A stretch of 64,000 bases of DNA, taken from assembly GCA_946614255.1 (NCBI GenBank), contig CAMOGS010000002.1, forward strand, positions 4,200 through 68,199. Reading direction: 5' to 3'. Source of the stretch: UBA3871 sp002392265. GTDB lineage: Bacteria > Bacillota > Clostridia > Peptostreptococcales > Anaerovoracaceae. The number at the start of each line of letters is the position of its first letter. The stretch's first letter is position 1. Both the position numbers and the translations under genes were made by a program. A model generated the notes under the pieces. That model was not told where the DNA came from and did no database searches. It saw only the letters and a program-made list of their open reading frames with translations. This document shows, one piece after another, positions 26,136 through 34,886 of this stretch.

Positions 26136-26165
26136 ATTATATCAAAAACCAGGGCTTTTGCGCAA
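26136..26165 (-). promoter_or_regulatory. Promoter of the tRNA-Arg/tRNA-Ala pair
   Basis: Minus-strand TTGCGC (26160-26165), 18 bases, TATAAT (26136-26141), with the -10 ending 14 bases before the tRNA-Arg. Confidence 0.65.
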
Positions 26166-26173
26166 GGCGAATT

Positions 26174-26229
26174 TAGGGACAGGCACCAAAGTGGAAAAAA
26201 TTCCACTTTGGTGCCTGTCCCCAGATTAG
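26174..26229. repeat. GGGGACAGG-family repeat, copy 2 (perfect 21-bp palindrome)
   Basis: Arms at 26176-26196 and 26201-26221 are exact inverted copies starting GGGACAGGCACCAAAG, with four A's between them. This is the most symmetrical copy. It separates the tRNA promoter from the MATE gene. Confidence 0.9.
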
Positions 26230-26270
26230 ATGTGGTATAATGGGGCGAGGAGGAAAAGGGATATATTAAA

Positions 26271-27605
26271 ATGATCGAGGGACATATCAAACGAAGTATA
26301 TTGTTGTTTGCTCTACCCATATTTTTAGGGCAGCTGATGCAGCAGCTTTACAATATAGCGGATTCGATTATAGTAGGAAAATGCATAAATGCGGTTGCGC
26401 TTGCTGCAGTCAGTGCGACAGGCAGCCTGATATTTCTTTTCACGGGCTTTGTTCAAGGCTTGTTTGTCGGAATGGGCGTAATCATAGGCATCCGATTTGG
26501 AGCCGGAGATTACAAGGCACTTTCCAAAGCAGCTCACACAGGAGTTGCGTTTGGCTTTATAGCGGGCTTTGCGATGACTGTTGCGGGAGTAGCGCTTACG
26601 CCATGGGTACTGGAGCTGATGGGAACGCCGGATGATGTTATGGGAGATGCGGTTTTGTACCTTCGTATATTCTTCATCGGCGGAATCTTTAGCGTCGTAT
26701 ACAACACCTGCTGCGGAGTTTTCCAGGCTGTCGGCGATAGCAGGCATCCTCTCTATTATTTGGTTATCAGTTCGCTTCTGAACATTGCACTTGACATGCT
26801 GTTTATCATGGTGCTGGGTATCGGCATCGCAGGAGCGGCAATTGCGACGGTTATTGCGCAGCTTGTAGCAGCACTCCTCGCATTTACAAAGCTTTTGAGG
26901 GTAGACGGGCCAGATCGGATAAGTATTAAAGAAATAAAGATAGATGTAAGCATGCTGAAAGACGAACTGGCGCTTGGCATTCCTTCGGGAATACAAAACT
27001 CGGTCATCTCACTTGCAAACGTCATCGTCCAGGCGAACATCAACGCCTTTGATTCGCTTGCCATGGCGGGCTGTGGATCTTATTCAAAGCTTGAGGGCTT
27101 TGCGTTCCTGCCGATAGTCAGCTTTGCTATGGCGCTTACTACTTTTGTAAGCCAGAATATCGGAGCGAGACAGTATGACAGGGCCAGGTCGGGTGCGCGG
27201 TTTGGCATATTAAGCGGTGTCATCGGAGCTGAGATAATAGGGGCGATAATGTTCATCTTTGCGCCGTTTTTCATCTCATTCTTTTCGGACGATCCGGAGG
27301 TAATTGCCTTTGGTGTAAAGCAGGCCCACGTGGAGTGCTTGTTCTACTGCCTGCTCTCGTACAATCATACGATGGCGGGAGTGCTGCGCGGTGCGGGAAA
27401 GACAAAGGTGCCGATGGCAGTCATGCTTATCTGCTGGTGCCTGATCCGTATAACGTACATAACGGTTGCGGTAAGGCTGGTGCCGGTTATAACGACGATA
27501 TTCATCGCTTATCCTCTGACATGGAGCCTCAGCGCAATATTATTCACGATTTATTATTTGAAGGTTAAAGTCCTTCGAAACCCAAGGGAGAACGTTAAAA
27601 TATGA
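26271..27605 (+). CDS. MATE-family multidrug/metabolite exporter
   Basis: 444 aa with twelve hydrophobic segments in two homologous halves. The N-terminal pattern LFALPIFLGQLMQQLYNIADSIIVGK and FGAGDYKALSKAAHTG, and the matching second-half VSFAMALTTFVSQNIGARQYDRA, are diagnostic for MatE. These are Na+ or H+ antiporters exporting cationic or toxic compounds. GAGGAGG lies about 20 bases upstream with a purine-rich stretch nearer the ATG. Its TGA overlaps the next gene's ATG (ATGA), so the peptidase gene is translationally coupled to it. Confidence 0.93.
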   Translation: MIEGHIKRSILLFALPIFLGQLMQQLYNIADSIIVGKCINAVALAAVSATGSLIFLFTGFVQGLFVGMGVIIGIRFGAGDYKALSKAAHTGVAFGFIAGFAMTVAGVALTPWVLELMGTPDDVMGDAVLYLRIFFIGGIFSVVYNTCCGVFQAVGDSRHPLYYLVISSLLNIALDMLFIMVLGIGIAGAAIATVIAQLVAALLAFTKLLRVDGPDRISIKEIKIDVSMLKDELALGIPSGIQNSVISLANVIVQANINAFDSLAMAGCGSYSKLEGFAFLPIVSFAMALTTFVSQNIGARQYDRARSGARFGILSGVIGAEIIGAIMFIFAPFFISFFSDDPEVIAFGVKQAHVECLFYCLLSYNHTMAGVLRGAGKTKVPMAVMLICWCLIRITYITVAVRLVPVITTIFIAYPLTWSLSAILFTIYYLKVKVLRNPRENVKI

Positions 27606-29230
27606 GGAAAAAGAAAAGCATAAAATCAATATTGTTACTTCTGCTTGCAGCCATTGTTATAGCAGTAATGCTGCTTCCTGCGGAAGATGAAGACAAAGCC
27701 GCAAGCGGCTCAACCTACGGCCGGGGCAGCACAGAGGCGAGCGCGGAAAAGTTCTGGAGCAGCGCAGTTCGCGATCCCCAGGTGGTGTTAAAGGGTAACG
27801 GCGAAGATACAGTAACAATTCTGGTCTATATGAATGGATCGGATCTTGAAACCGAAGACGGGCAGGCGAGCGTAGACCTCGAAGAAATGGTTGCTGCCGG
27901 CCAGTCGGACAAGGTAAACATTCTTGTGGAGACGCTGGGCACAAAGCAGTGGAACTCCAAATACAATATATCTTCAAAGGAAACGCAGATTCATAAAGTG
28001 GGAAAGGATGGCCTGACAACGGTCAGCACCGGAATGGGACAGCTTGACTGCACCAAAGAAGAGACCTTGCGGGATTTCATAAAGTGGGGTGCAAAGAACT
28101 ATCCTGCGGACAGGTACATACTGCTGCTTTGGGACCACGGTGGCGGGCCGGTATACGGCTTTGGCTCGGATGAGTTCAGGTCCGAAGACGAAGCGCTTAC
28201 CATAGACGAGATTCAGAGAGCGCTTGCAGGCGGAGGAGTGTATTTCGACTTTATAGGGATGGACTGCTGCATCATGGGATGCCTTGAGGTCTGCTGTGCT
28301 TGCTACGACTATTGTGACTACATGGTTCTGTCGGAAGACTTTGAGTCGGGGCTTGGCTGGGACTACACCCCTTGGCTGCGCAGCCTTTACAAGGATTCTT
28401 CAATCAGCACTCCCGAACTGGGAAAGATTATCGTTGAGTCGATGGTAAAGGCAAATCGGATAGACACAAACGGTGACGATGCAATCCTTGCGCTTGTGGA
28501 TGTGGGATGCACAAAGCTGGTCTACACGGCGTGGAAGGATTTTGCCTATGCAAATGAAGATGTGCTGCTCGGAAAGAACTACAGCCGCGCGGTACAGCCG
28601 AGAGGCAAAGCCCTGAAGAGCATGATTCGCGGCGAAAAGGGAATGTTCTCCGATTTCTTTGACCTGCTGGGAACGGACGATTATACGATAGCGGATTATT
28701 ATATTACGGATATAATGGAGGTTGCTTCGAGCATCAAATCGGATGAAAGCGATGCGCTCAGGGCAGCTCTCGACCAGATGATAGTCCACATGAACGCCTG
28801 CGGCGCAGACTCCGGAATGACAGGACTTGCTGTCAGTCTGCCTTATGGTGACAGTGAGTTCTATGCGGATATGGCGAGAATTTTCCTTAACTGCGGCTTT
28901 GACCAGCCTTATGTGGCTTGGCTGAACAAGTTCACGACGGCAGACGGCTATTCGGACTTTTACGATTATGGCAGCTGGGATGCCGAGTGGGACGGCTGGG
29001 ACAGCTACGATGCTTACGAGGACTGGGACTGGAACGAGTGGGATTACTATGACGATTCTTCCTACTGGGAGGACAGCGAGTATTACTGGGAATCCGAAGA
29101 TTACTGCTATGACTGTAGCGGCGATGACTGGTACTACTGTAATGATTGGGATTACGATGATTGGGACTACGATGAATGGGATTATGACAACTGGGATTAT
29201 GACGACTGGTATGACTATGATTGGTACTAA
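27602..29230 (+). CDS. Clostripain-family (C11) cysteine peptidase with Trp/Asp/Tyr-rich tail
   Basis: 542 aa. An N-terminal hydrophobic segment (residues 9-25) anchors or exports the protein. The C11 fold follows: VYMNGSDLE, the catalytic His179 in LLLWDHGGG, and the catalytic Cys in FIGMDCCIMG (Cys223 by alignment with DACLMG). C11 enzymes cut after basic residues or activate other secreted proteins. Residues 448-542 are extraordinary: a 95-residue stretch almost entirely Trp, Asp, Tyr, Glu and Ser, ending in five-residue WDYDD-like repeats. A similar tail occurs in the protein encoded at 43.5-44.4 kb. It is coupled to a MATE exporter gene. Confidence 0.88.
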   Translation: MRKKKSIKSILLLLLAAIVIAVMLLPAEDEDKAASGSTYGRGSTEASAEKFWSSAVRDPQVVLKGNGEDTVTILVYMNGSDLETEDGQASVDLEEMVAAGQSDKVNILVETLGTKQWNSKYNISSKETQIHKVGKDGLTTVSTGMGQLDCTKEETLRDFIKWGAKNYPADRYILLLWDHGGGPVYGFGSDEFRSEDEALTIDEIQRALAGGGVYFDFIGMDCCIMGCLEVCCACYDYCDYMVLSEDFESGLGWDYTPWLRSLYKDSSISTPELGKIIVESMVKANRIDTNGDDAILALVDVGCTKLVYTAWKDFAYANEDVLLGKNYSRAVQPRGKALKSMIRGEKGMFSDFFDLLGTDDYTIADYYITDIMEVASSIKSDESDALRAALDQMIVHMNACGADSGMTGLAVSLPYGDSEFYADMARIFLNCGFDQPYVAWLNKFTTADGYSDFYDYGSWDAEWDGWDSYDAYEDWDWNEWDYYDDSSYWEDSEYYWESEDYCYDCSGDDWYYCNDWDYDDWDYDEWDYDNWDYDDWYDYDWY

Positions 29231-29244
29231 AGGAGGCCCGAAAT

Positions 29245-30129
29245 ATGTACACCAACTTTGATCTCGGAATAGAGGGCAGAAAGATAACGGGCTACCACTG
29301 GGCGATTGAAAACCCAAAGAAAGTGGTAGTGCTGATTCACGGAATCGGAGAGCATGCAGGCAGATATAACCGCATGGCAAGCTACTTTGCAAAGGCAGGC
29401 ATAGCGCTTGTCAGCATGGACTTGCGCGGACACGGCAGGTCTGACGGAGTCAGGGGTCACACGGCGCCGAGGGTAGAGGTTCTTTCCGATATCGACAAGC
29501 TGATAGAGTATGCGCAGGAGGCTTATCCGGGCCTGCCGCTGATTCTCTACGGTCATAGCATGGGCGGAAATCTGGTGCTTGACTACCGCAGGAGGGGAAA
29601 GCTTTCCGGGGTACCTGACGGCTATATAATATCGGCCCCTTGGGTGAAGCTGGCAAACGATTTTCCAAAGCCGGTCGTTGGCATAATACGCTTTTTGTCA
29701 AGGATATGCCCGCAGATGAGAGTGAGTTCGTCCTGTGACGAGGGACTTCTTGGAAATCCCGATTCGGTAAGGCCGTATAATGACGATCCGATGGTTCACG
29801 GAAGCATCACGCTGCTGTGTGCGGCAGAGTGCTATATGATAGGCGAGCAGCTTTTTGAGGGAGCTTTGCACGGAAGAGATGCAGCAGGCGTTCCCGATGC
29901 GGGGACGAAAAAGCCGACGCTGCTGATGCACGGAAGCGCAGATCGCATCTGCTCTGTCGAGGGCAGCAGGCAGATTGCCGCAATGGAGCCGGACATAACT
30001 TATGTTGAGTGGGAAGGGTACTTCCACGAAATACACAACGGAAATAAAACCGAAACAGGCGAGGCAGCAATACTCCGCGCCATAGATTTCATTTCCAATC
30101 TGGGGACAGGCACCAAATTGGAAAAATAG
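29245..30129 (+). CDS. Alpha/beta hydrolase, monoacylglycerol-lipase/lysophospholipase-like
   Basis: 294 aa. The fold is of the serine aminopeptidase S33/Hydrolase_4 type: VVLIHGIGEHAGRYNRMASYFAKAG, DLRGHGRSDGVRGH, the nucleophile elbow GHSMGGN, and late Asp (HGSADRICS) and His (GYFHEIHN) completing the triad. No signal peptide, so it is probably cytosolic. The start is the ATG at 29245 behind AAGGAGG; an open frame from 29221 adds eight residues ahead of it. The last eleven codons (NLGTGTKLEK and stop) come from an inserted GGGGACAGG repeat, so the native C-terminus has been replaced. Confidence 0.88.
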   Translation: MYTNFDLGIEGRKITGYHWAIENPKKVVVLIHGIGEHAGRYNRMASYFAKAGIALVSMDLRGHGRSDGVRGHTAPRVEVLSDIDKLIEYAQEAYPGLPLILYGHSMGGNLVLDYRRRGKLSGVPDGYIISAPWVKLANDFPKPVVGIIRFLSRICPQMRVSSSCDEGLLGNPDSVRPYNDDPMVHGSITLLCAAECYMIGEQLFEGALHGRDAAGVPDAGTKKPTLLMHGSADRICSVEGSRQIAAMEPDITYVEWEGYFHEIHNGNKTETGEAAILRAIDFISNLGTGTKLEK

Positions 30130-30248
30130 CGAATTTGGGGACAGGCACCAAATTAGAAAAAAGGCGAATTCGGGGACAGGTTCTAGAGCGTGACCTGTCC
30201 CTAAAATGGAAAAAAGGCGAATTTGGGGCCTGTCCCCAGATTGGAAAA
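30096..30248. repeat. GGGGACAGG-family repeat, copy 3 (four-unit cluster)
   Basis: Four units in tandem: three GGGGACAGG motifs in one direction, then inverted CCTGTCCC motifs near 30192 and 30230, with AAATTGGAAAAA-like spacers and repeated GGCGAATT joints. It encodes the end of the hydrolase and stops 11 bases before the next start codon. Confidence 0.85.
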
Positions 30249-30258
30249 GGAGAGCGGA

Positions 30259-30441
30259 ATGAACGAGGAAAAGAAAACATACAAAACAGATGTAATGGAT
30301 CCGAGCTGGACTGAAGAAGAGGCTCGCGAACGAGTAATGAAAAAAGAGGCCGAAAACAGAGGCATGTTCAAGAAGTTTGCAATTTATATTGCGGTCTTCT
30401 TTATCGTTGTTGCGGCTATAATAGTTAAGTTTAATATGTAG
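30259..30441 (+). CDS. Small single-pass membrane protein
   Basis: 60 aa, not recognised. The first 37 residues are highly charged (MNEEKKTYKTD, TEEEARERVMKKEAE), followed by one membrane helix, FAIYIAVFFIVVAAIIVKF, to the C-terminus, so it is probably tail-anchored with the charged part in the cytoplasm. AAAAGGAGA ends seven bases before the ATG at 30259. The repeat cluster lies directly upstream. Confidence 0.65.
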   Translation: MNEEKKTYKTDVMDPSWTEEEARERVMKKEAENRGMFKKFAIYIAVFFIVVAAIIVKFNM

Positions 30442-30511
30442 CTTTTATATCATTAGATTTTTTATTTGTTTGCGGTTTTACAGCAGATTACAAAAGGGCA
30501 TGAAAAAACGA

Positions 30512-30557
30512 AGGAGCCTGTCCCGGCGCAGAATGCACCGGGGAGGGTTCTTTTTTT
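30512..30557 (+). terminator. Terminator upstream of hut operon
   Basis: CCCGG/CCGGG and GAGCC/GGTTC arms with an imperfect middle, followed by seven T's. It isolates the upstream genes from hutH. Confidence 0.7.
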
Positions 30558-30784
30558 GTAATAAAATACAAAGCGGGGAAAATCCAATGCAAAATTGAAT
30601 GAATTGTAGATACAATTACATAATTATTCAAGGTAAAGTTTTAAACAGATAAAGCAGAAAAGCGCCGTTTGAAATATCGCCATTTGGTCGCACTTTAGCT
30701 CGTGAAAGTGATAACGGTCTATCGTGACTACATCAAAAACATTGAAATTCTCAAATCTATTGGCCTTTAATTTGTAAAAATCGC

Positions 30785-30812
30785 TTTACAATAAAAACTT
30801 CTTTGCTATAAT
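30785..30812 (+). promoter_or_regulatory. hutH promoter
   Basis: TTTACA (30785-30790), 16 bases, TATAAT (30807-30812). The leader to hutH is ~140 bases and contains a dyad GATGTGT...ACACATC (about 30835-30860). The rest of the 509-base gap 30442-30950 holds the terminator above; I see no gene in it. Confidence 0.7.
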
Positions 30813-30950
30813 GTATTTTGGAAAGTCGGAACAAGATGTGTTGCATAAATATACACATCAGCAAAATAATTATGCATAGTGACATCCCCGAATTTCCTTG
30901 GTATGTTATTTTTTATCGAAACATTAAAATAAAGAAACGGAGAGAAAAAT

Positions 30951-32492
30951 ATGGCAGTAATTATCAACGGTAAGAACCTTACCATCGAACAGGTTATCGC
31001 AGTTTGCAGACACGGCGAAAAGGTAGAGCTGGCGCCTGAAGCTATCGAAGCTGTTAAAAAGGCAAGAGCTTACATCGAAAAGAAGGTAGCAGAAAAAGCT
31101 GTAGTTTACGGCCTCACCACAGGCTTCGGCAAGTTTGCAAGCGTAGCTATCGACACCGAGCAGACAGCAAAGCTTCAGAAGAACCTCATCATTTCCCACA
31201 CTTGCTCAATGGGCAAGCCTTACGAGGAAAAGTATGTAAGAGCTGCAATGCTCCTCAGAGCAAACTCACTTTCAAGAGGCAACTCCGGCATCAGACTTGA
31301 GACCCTCCAGACTCTCATCGACATGCTCAACGCAGGCATCCACCCAATCGTTCCTGAAAAGGGATCCGTTGGCGCATCCGGCGACCTCGCTCCGCTTTCC
31401 TGCATCGCAATGGGACTTCTCGGCCTCGGCAAGGTTACTTACAAAGGCCAGCTGATGGACGCAGCTGATGCAATGAAGAAGGAAAACATCAAGCCGGTAG
31501 TGCTCGCTTCCAAGGAAGGCCTCGCACTCAACAACGGTACACAGATGCTTACAGCGGTAGGCCTCAACACACTTTATGACGCAATGAACCTGATGAAGAT
31601 TGCCGACATCGCAGGCGCTATGACAGGCGAAGCACTTCACGCGATCAGAAAGGCTTACGATCCAAAGACACACCTTTTAAGAAATCACCCGGGCCAGATT
31701 GCAGCAGCAGAGAACATGAGAAACCTCCTCGAGGGCTCCAAGAATGCTCTTCCGCTCCACGCAACAAAGGTACAGGATCCATATTCACAGAGATGCCTGC
31801 CACAGATCCACGGCGCATCCCGCGATGCCATCATGTATGTATATGAAGCGGTATCCAGAGAAATCAACGCAGTAACAGACAACCCTATCGTATTCCCGGA
31901 TGACGACGAAGTAATCTCCGGCGGCAACTTCCACGGCCAGCCGATGGCACTCGCTTTCGACTTCCTGAAGATTGCAATCTCCGAGCTTGCTAACGTTTCC
32001 GAGAGAAGAACTGAAAGGCTGGTTAACCCTGCACTCTCCGAAGGACTTCCTGCATTCCTCACAAAGGAAGGCGGCCTCAACAACGGTTACATGATCGCTC
32101 AGTACGCAGCAGCTTCAATGGTTTCCGAGAACAAGGTTTATGACCACCCTGCATGTGTTGACTCCATCCCGACTTCCGCTAACCAGGAAGACCACGTTTC
32201 GATGGGTGCAACCTCAGCAAGAACAGCAGCTATGGTACTCGACAACGCACAGAAGGTTATCGGTATCGAGCTTTCCGCAGCAGCACAGGGTATCTGGCTC
32301 CGTCAGGAAATGGGCGAGCACGGCATCGACAACCTCGCTCCTGCTACAAAGGCTGTATATGACTTCATCCGCACAAAGCAGGCTCCTATCGAAGAAGACG
32401 TAATTATGGAATACGTTCTCGCAGACTTTGACGAAATGGTAAAGAGCAACGCTATTTTGGAAGCAGCTGAAAAGGTAGTTAAATTAAAATAA
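30951..32492 (+). CDS. hutH: Histidine ammonia-lyase
   Basis: 513 aa, the usual length. It removes ammonia from L-histidine to give urocanate, the first step of histidine catabolism. The residues forming the MIO electrophile are Ala142-Ser143-Gly144 within GSVGASGDLAPLSC, and the active-site Tyr lies in VVYGLTTGFGKF. GGAGAG precedes the ATG. Codon use is strongly biased (AAG, CTC, ATC, GAC), as in hutU, ftcD and kor, pointing to high expression. hutU follows, separated by a dispersed repeat. Confidence 0.97.
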   Translation: MAVIINGKNLTIEQVIAVCRHGEKVELAPEAIEAVKKARAYIEKKVAEKAVVYGLTTGFGKFASVAIDTEQTAKLQKNLIISHTCSMGKPYEEKYVRAAMLLRANSLSRGNSGIRLETLQTLIDMLNAGIHPIVPEKGSVGASGDLAPLSCIAMGLLGLGKVTYKGQLMDAADAMKKENIKPVVLASKEGLALNNGTQMLTAVGLNTLYDAMNLMKIADIAGAMTGEALHAIRKAYDPKTHLLRNHPGQIAAAENMRNLLEGSKNALPLHATKVQDPYSQRCLPQIHGASRDAIMYVYEAVSREINAVTDNPIVFPDDDEVISGGNFHGQPMALAFDFLKIAISELANVSERRTERLVNPALSEGLPAFLTKEGGLNNGYMIAQYAAASMVSENKVYDHPACVDSIPTSANQEDHVSMGATSARTAAMVLDNAQKVIGIELSAAAQGIWLRQEMGEHGIDNLAPATKAVYDFIRTKQAPIEEDVIMEYVLADFDEMVKSNAILEAAEKVVKLK

Positions 32493-32522
32493 TTAAAAAT
32501 AATTATATGGTGATATATGGTG

Positions 32523-32577
32523 AGACCTGTCCCCGAAGTGGAAAAAATTCCACTTTGGGGCCTGTCCCCAGATTGGA
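32523..32577. repeat. GGGGACAGG-family repeat, copy 4 (hutH-hutU spacer)
   Basis: Two CCTGTCCCC motifs flank an inverted core GAAGTGGAA / TTCCACTTT with an A-rich centre. It ends six bases before the hutU ATG, and its terminal GATTGG joins GGAG, so the repeat edge reaches the hutU ribosome binding site. Confidence 0.85.
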
Positions 32578-32583
32578 GAAGAA

Positions 32584-34629
32584 ATGGATAATAAAAAAAT
32601 TGCTCAGGCAATGACCATCAAATTAGACAACAAGCTTCCTGAAAAGAAGACTTTCCAGGAAGGCATCAGACGTGCTCCGGACAGAGGCTTCAGACTCACA
32701 AAGGCACAGACAAAGATTGCGCTCAAAAACGCACTCCGCTATGTTCCTGAAGAGCTTCACGAAACACTCGCTCCTGAGTTCATGGAAGAATTAAAGACCT
32801 ATGGCCGTATCTATGCCTATAGATACAGACCCGAAGGCCGCATCTACGGAAAGCCGATCGATGAGTACAAGGGTAACTGCATCGAAGCAAAGGCATTCCA
32901 GGTAATGATTGACAACAATCTCGACTTTGAGGTAGCGCTCTATCCTTACGAGCTCGTAACCTACGGCGAAACAGGTTCCGTTTGCCAGAACTGGCTCCAG
33001 TACAACCTGATTAAGAAGTACCTCGAGGTAATGACTCAGGATCAGACACTTGTTGTTGAATCCGGTCACCCACTCGGACTCTTCCCTTCAAAGCCGACAG
33101 CACCTAGAGTAATCATCACAAACTCCATGATGATCGGTATGTATGACAACCTCGAAGACTGGGAAGTTGCAGAGGAGATGGGCGTAGCCAACTACGGCCA
33201 GATGACAGCAGGCGGCTGGATGTACATCGGACCTCAGGGTATCGTTCACGGTACATTCAACACAATCTTAAATGCAGGTCGCAAGGAGCTCGGCGTTCCT
33301 GCTGACGGCGACCTTGCAGGTCATACCTTCGTATCCTCCGGTCTAGGCGGAATGTCCGGCGCTCAGCCAAAGGCTGCCAACATCGCAAACGCGGTTGGTA
33401 TCTTTGCAGAAGTTGACATTTCAAGAATCGAAACAAGACACGATCAGGGCTGGGTAGATGTCATCATGGATGATATCGACGAAATCTTCAAGCTCGCAAA
33501 CGAAAAGGTAGCAAAGAAGGAGTCCATCTCCATCGCTTACCACGGAAATATCGTAGACCTCCTCGAGGCAGCCGTTGCAAAGAACTTCAAGATCGATCTT
33601 CTTTCCGACCAGACCTCCTGCCACAATGTATATAACGGCGGATACTGCCCTGTAGGACTCACCTTTGAAGAGAGAACAGAGCTCCTTCACAAGGACAGAG
33701 ACCTCTTCTGCAAGAAGGTTGACGAGACTCTTCACAGACACTTCAAGGCTATCAAGGTTCTCACAGAGAGAGGAACTTACTTCTTTGACTACGGTAACTC
33801 CTTCATGAAGGCTATGTATGATGCCGGCGTAAAGGAACTCTCAAAGAACGGTTATGACGACAAGGACGGATTCATCTGGCCTTCATACGTTGAAGATATC
33901 ATGGGACCTATCCTCTTTGACTATGGCTACGGTCCGTTCAGATGGGTATGCCTCTCCGGCAAGCCGGAGGATCTCCGCGAAACAGACAAGGCCGCTATGG
34001 AGTGCATCGATCCGAACAGACGCGGTCAGGACAGAGACAACTGGGTATGGATTCGCGACGCAGAAAAGAACAAGCTCGTTGTCGGCACTCAGGCAAGAAT
34101 CCTCTACCAGGATGCAGAAGGCCGTACAAATATCGCACTCGCATTCAACAAGCTCGTTCGCGAGGGCAAGATCGGTCCTGTAATGATGGGTCGTGACCAC
34201 CACGACGTATCCGGTACAGACTCCCCATTCCGTGAGACCTCCAACATCAAGGACGGTTCGAACGTAATGGCTGACATGGCTGTACAGTGCTACGCAGGTA
34301 ACGCTGCTCGCGGAATGTCGCTTATCGCACTTCACAACGGCGGCGGCGTAGGCATCGGCAAGTCCATCAACGGCGGCTTCGGCCTCGTACTCGACGGCTC
34401 CGAGAGAGTTGACGAAATCATCAAGTCCGCTATGATGTGGGACGTAATGGGCGGCGTTGCAAGACGTAACTGGGCAAGAAACGAGAACGCCATCACTACT
34501 TCCATCGAATACAACAAGAACTACGGCCACGAAGACAACGCTATCGGCAAGGGCTTCGGACACATCACAATTCCGTACATCCCAAGCGAAGAGCTGATCG
34601 AGAAGACTGTAGATAAGTTCCTGAAATAA
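32584..34629 (+). CDS. hutU: Urocanate hydratase
   Basis: 681 aa, the long form of urocanase seen in Clostridia rather than the ~555-aa proteobacterial form. It converts urocanate to 4-imidazolone-5-propionate with tightly bound NAD+. Family segments: YGETGSVCQNWLQYNLIKKYLE, QTLVVESGHPLGLFPS, YGQMTAGGWMYIGPQGIVHGT, SGLGGMSGAQPKA and the C-terminal LHNGGGVGIGKSINGGFGLVLDG. The start lies in the edge of a dispersed repeat. A long foldback element lies eleven bases after the stop. Confidence 0.96.
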   Translation: MDNKKIAQAMTIKLDNKLPEKKTFQEGIRRAPDRGFRLTKAQTKIALKNALRYVPEELHETLAPEFMEELKTYGRIYAYRYRPEGRIYGKPIDEYKGNCIEAKAFQVMIDNNLDFEVALYPYELVTYGETGSVCQNWLQYNLIKKYLEVMTQDQTLVVESGHPLGLFPSKPTAPRVIITNSMMIGMYDNLEDWEVAEEMGVANYGQMTAGGWMYIGPQGIVHGTFNTILNAGRKELGVPADGDLAGHTFVSSGLGGMSGAQPKAANIANAVGIFAEVDISRIETRHDQGWVDVIMDDIDEIFKLANEKVAKKESISIAYHGNIVDLLEAAVAKNFKIDLLSDQTSCHNVYNGGYCPVGLTFEERTELLHKDRDLFCKKVDETLHRHFKAIKVLTERGTYFFDYGNSFMKAMYDAGVKELSKNGYDDKDGFIWPSYVEDIMGPILFDYGYGPFRWVCLSGKPEDLRETDKAAMECIDPNRRGQDRDNWVWIRDAEKNKLVVGTQARILYQDAEGRTNIALAFNKLVREGKIGPVMMGRDHHDVSGTDSPFRETSNIKDGSNVMADMAVQCYAGNAARGMSLIALHNGGGVGIGKSINGGFGLVLDGSERVDEIIKSAMMWDVMGGVARRNWARNENAITTSIEYNKNYGHEDNAIGKGFGHITIPYIPSEELIEKTVDKFLK

Positions 34630-34640
34630 AAAACGGTTAA

Positions 34641-34798
34641 TATAAACAGAGGCTCTACCAAACCTCATCGGACCACGGCTTGCGCCTGGTGCGGACTTAA
34701 CGCAGCGGTACTAAGCTCTTACTTCGCTATGCTCGTAAGTCGCTAAGTGCCGGCTATCCGCAACGGTCCGATTCGGTTTAGTAGAGCCTCTGTTTATA
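34641..34798. mobile_element. Foldback (MITE-like) element, copy A
   Basis: A 158-base near-palindrome beginning TATAAACAGAGGCTCTACC and ending with the inverse GTAGAGCCTCTGTTTATA. The two halves can pair over most of ~75 bases, including an inner ACTAAGC...GCTAAGT dyad. No coding capacity. A reverse-complement copy lies at 38075-38231. As RNA it would be a very long hairpin after hutU. Confidence 0.85.
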
Positions 34799-34809
34799 CT
34801 CATTTTTCC

Positions 34810-34868
34810 TTGACGGGCGTCAAATAAAATGGTATTATAATAAAAAGTTTATTTGACGGACGTCAAAT
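34810..34868 (+). promoter_or_regulatory. Promoter with paired TTGACG operators for the HipA-like module
   Basis: The -35 TTGACG (34810-34815) and -10 TATTAT (34833-34838) are 17 bases apart. The -35 is part of the palindrome TTGACGGGCGTCAA, and a second, perfect one, ATTTGACGGACGTCAAAT, lies at 34851-34868 before the start codon. A dimeric repressor, possibly the HTH protein of the same operon, would block both. Confidence 0.75.
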
Positions 34869-34886
34869 GGAAAGGAGTCGAAGGAG

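Noticed and set aside
28400..29392. 330-codon open frame on the minus strand opposite the clostripain-family gene
   Set aside because: It mirrors the Trp/Asp/Tyr-rich tail as a Val/Ile-Pro low-complexity run, has no good ribosome binding site and lies opposite a gene with clear catalytic motifs.
30835..30860. hut operator or antiterminator dyad GATGTGT...ACACATC
   Set aside because: Only one copy, weak pairing and no regulator gene nearby; noted in the promoter entry but not claimed as an operator.
33883..34668. 261-codon open frame opposite hutU
   Set aside because: A shadow frame caused by the strong codon bias of hutU; no recognisable protein and no start signal.
34641..34798. Structured RNA, tRNA cluster or riboswitch reading of the foldback element
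   Set aside because: It lacks tRNA arms and any motif I know; the near-perfect palindrome with an inverted partner at 38.1 kb fits a foldback repeat better.
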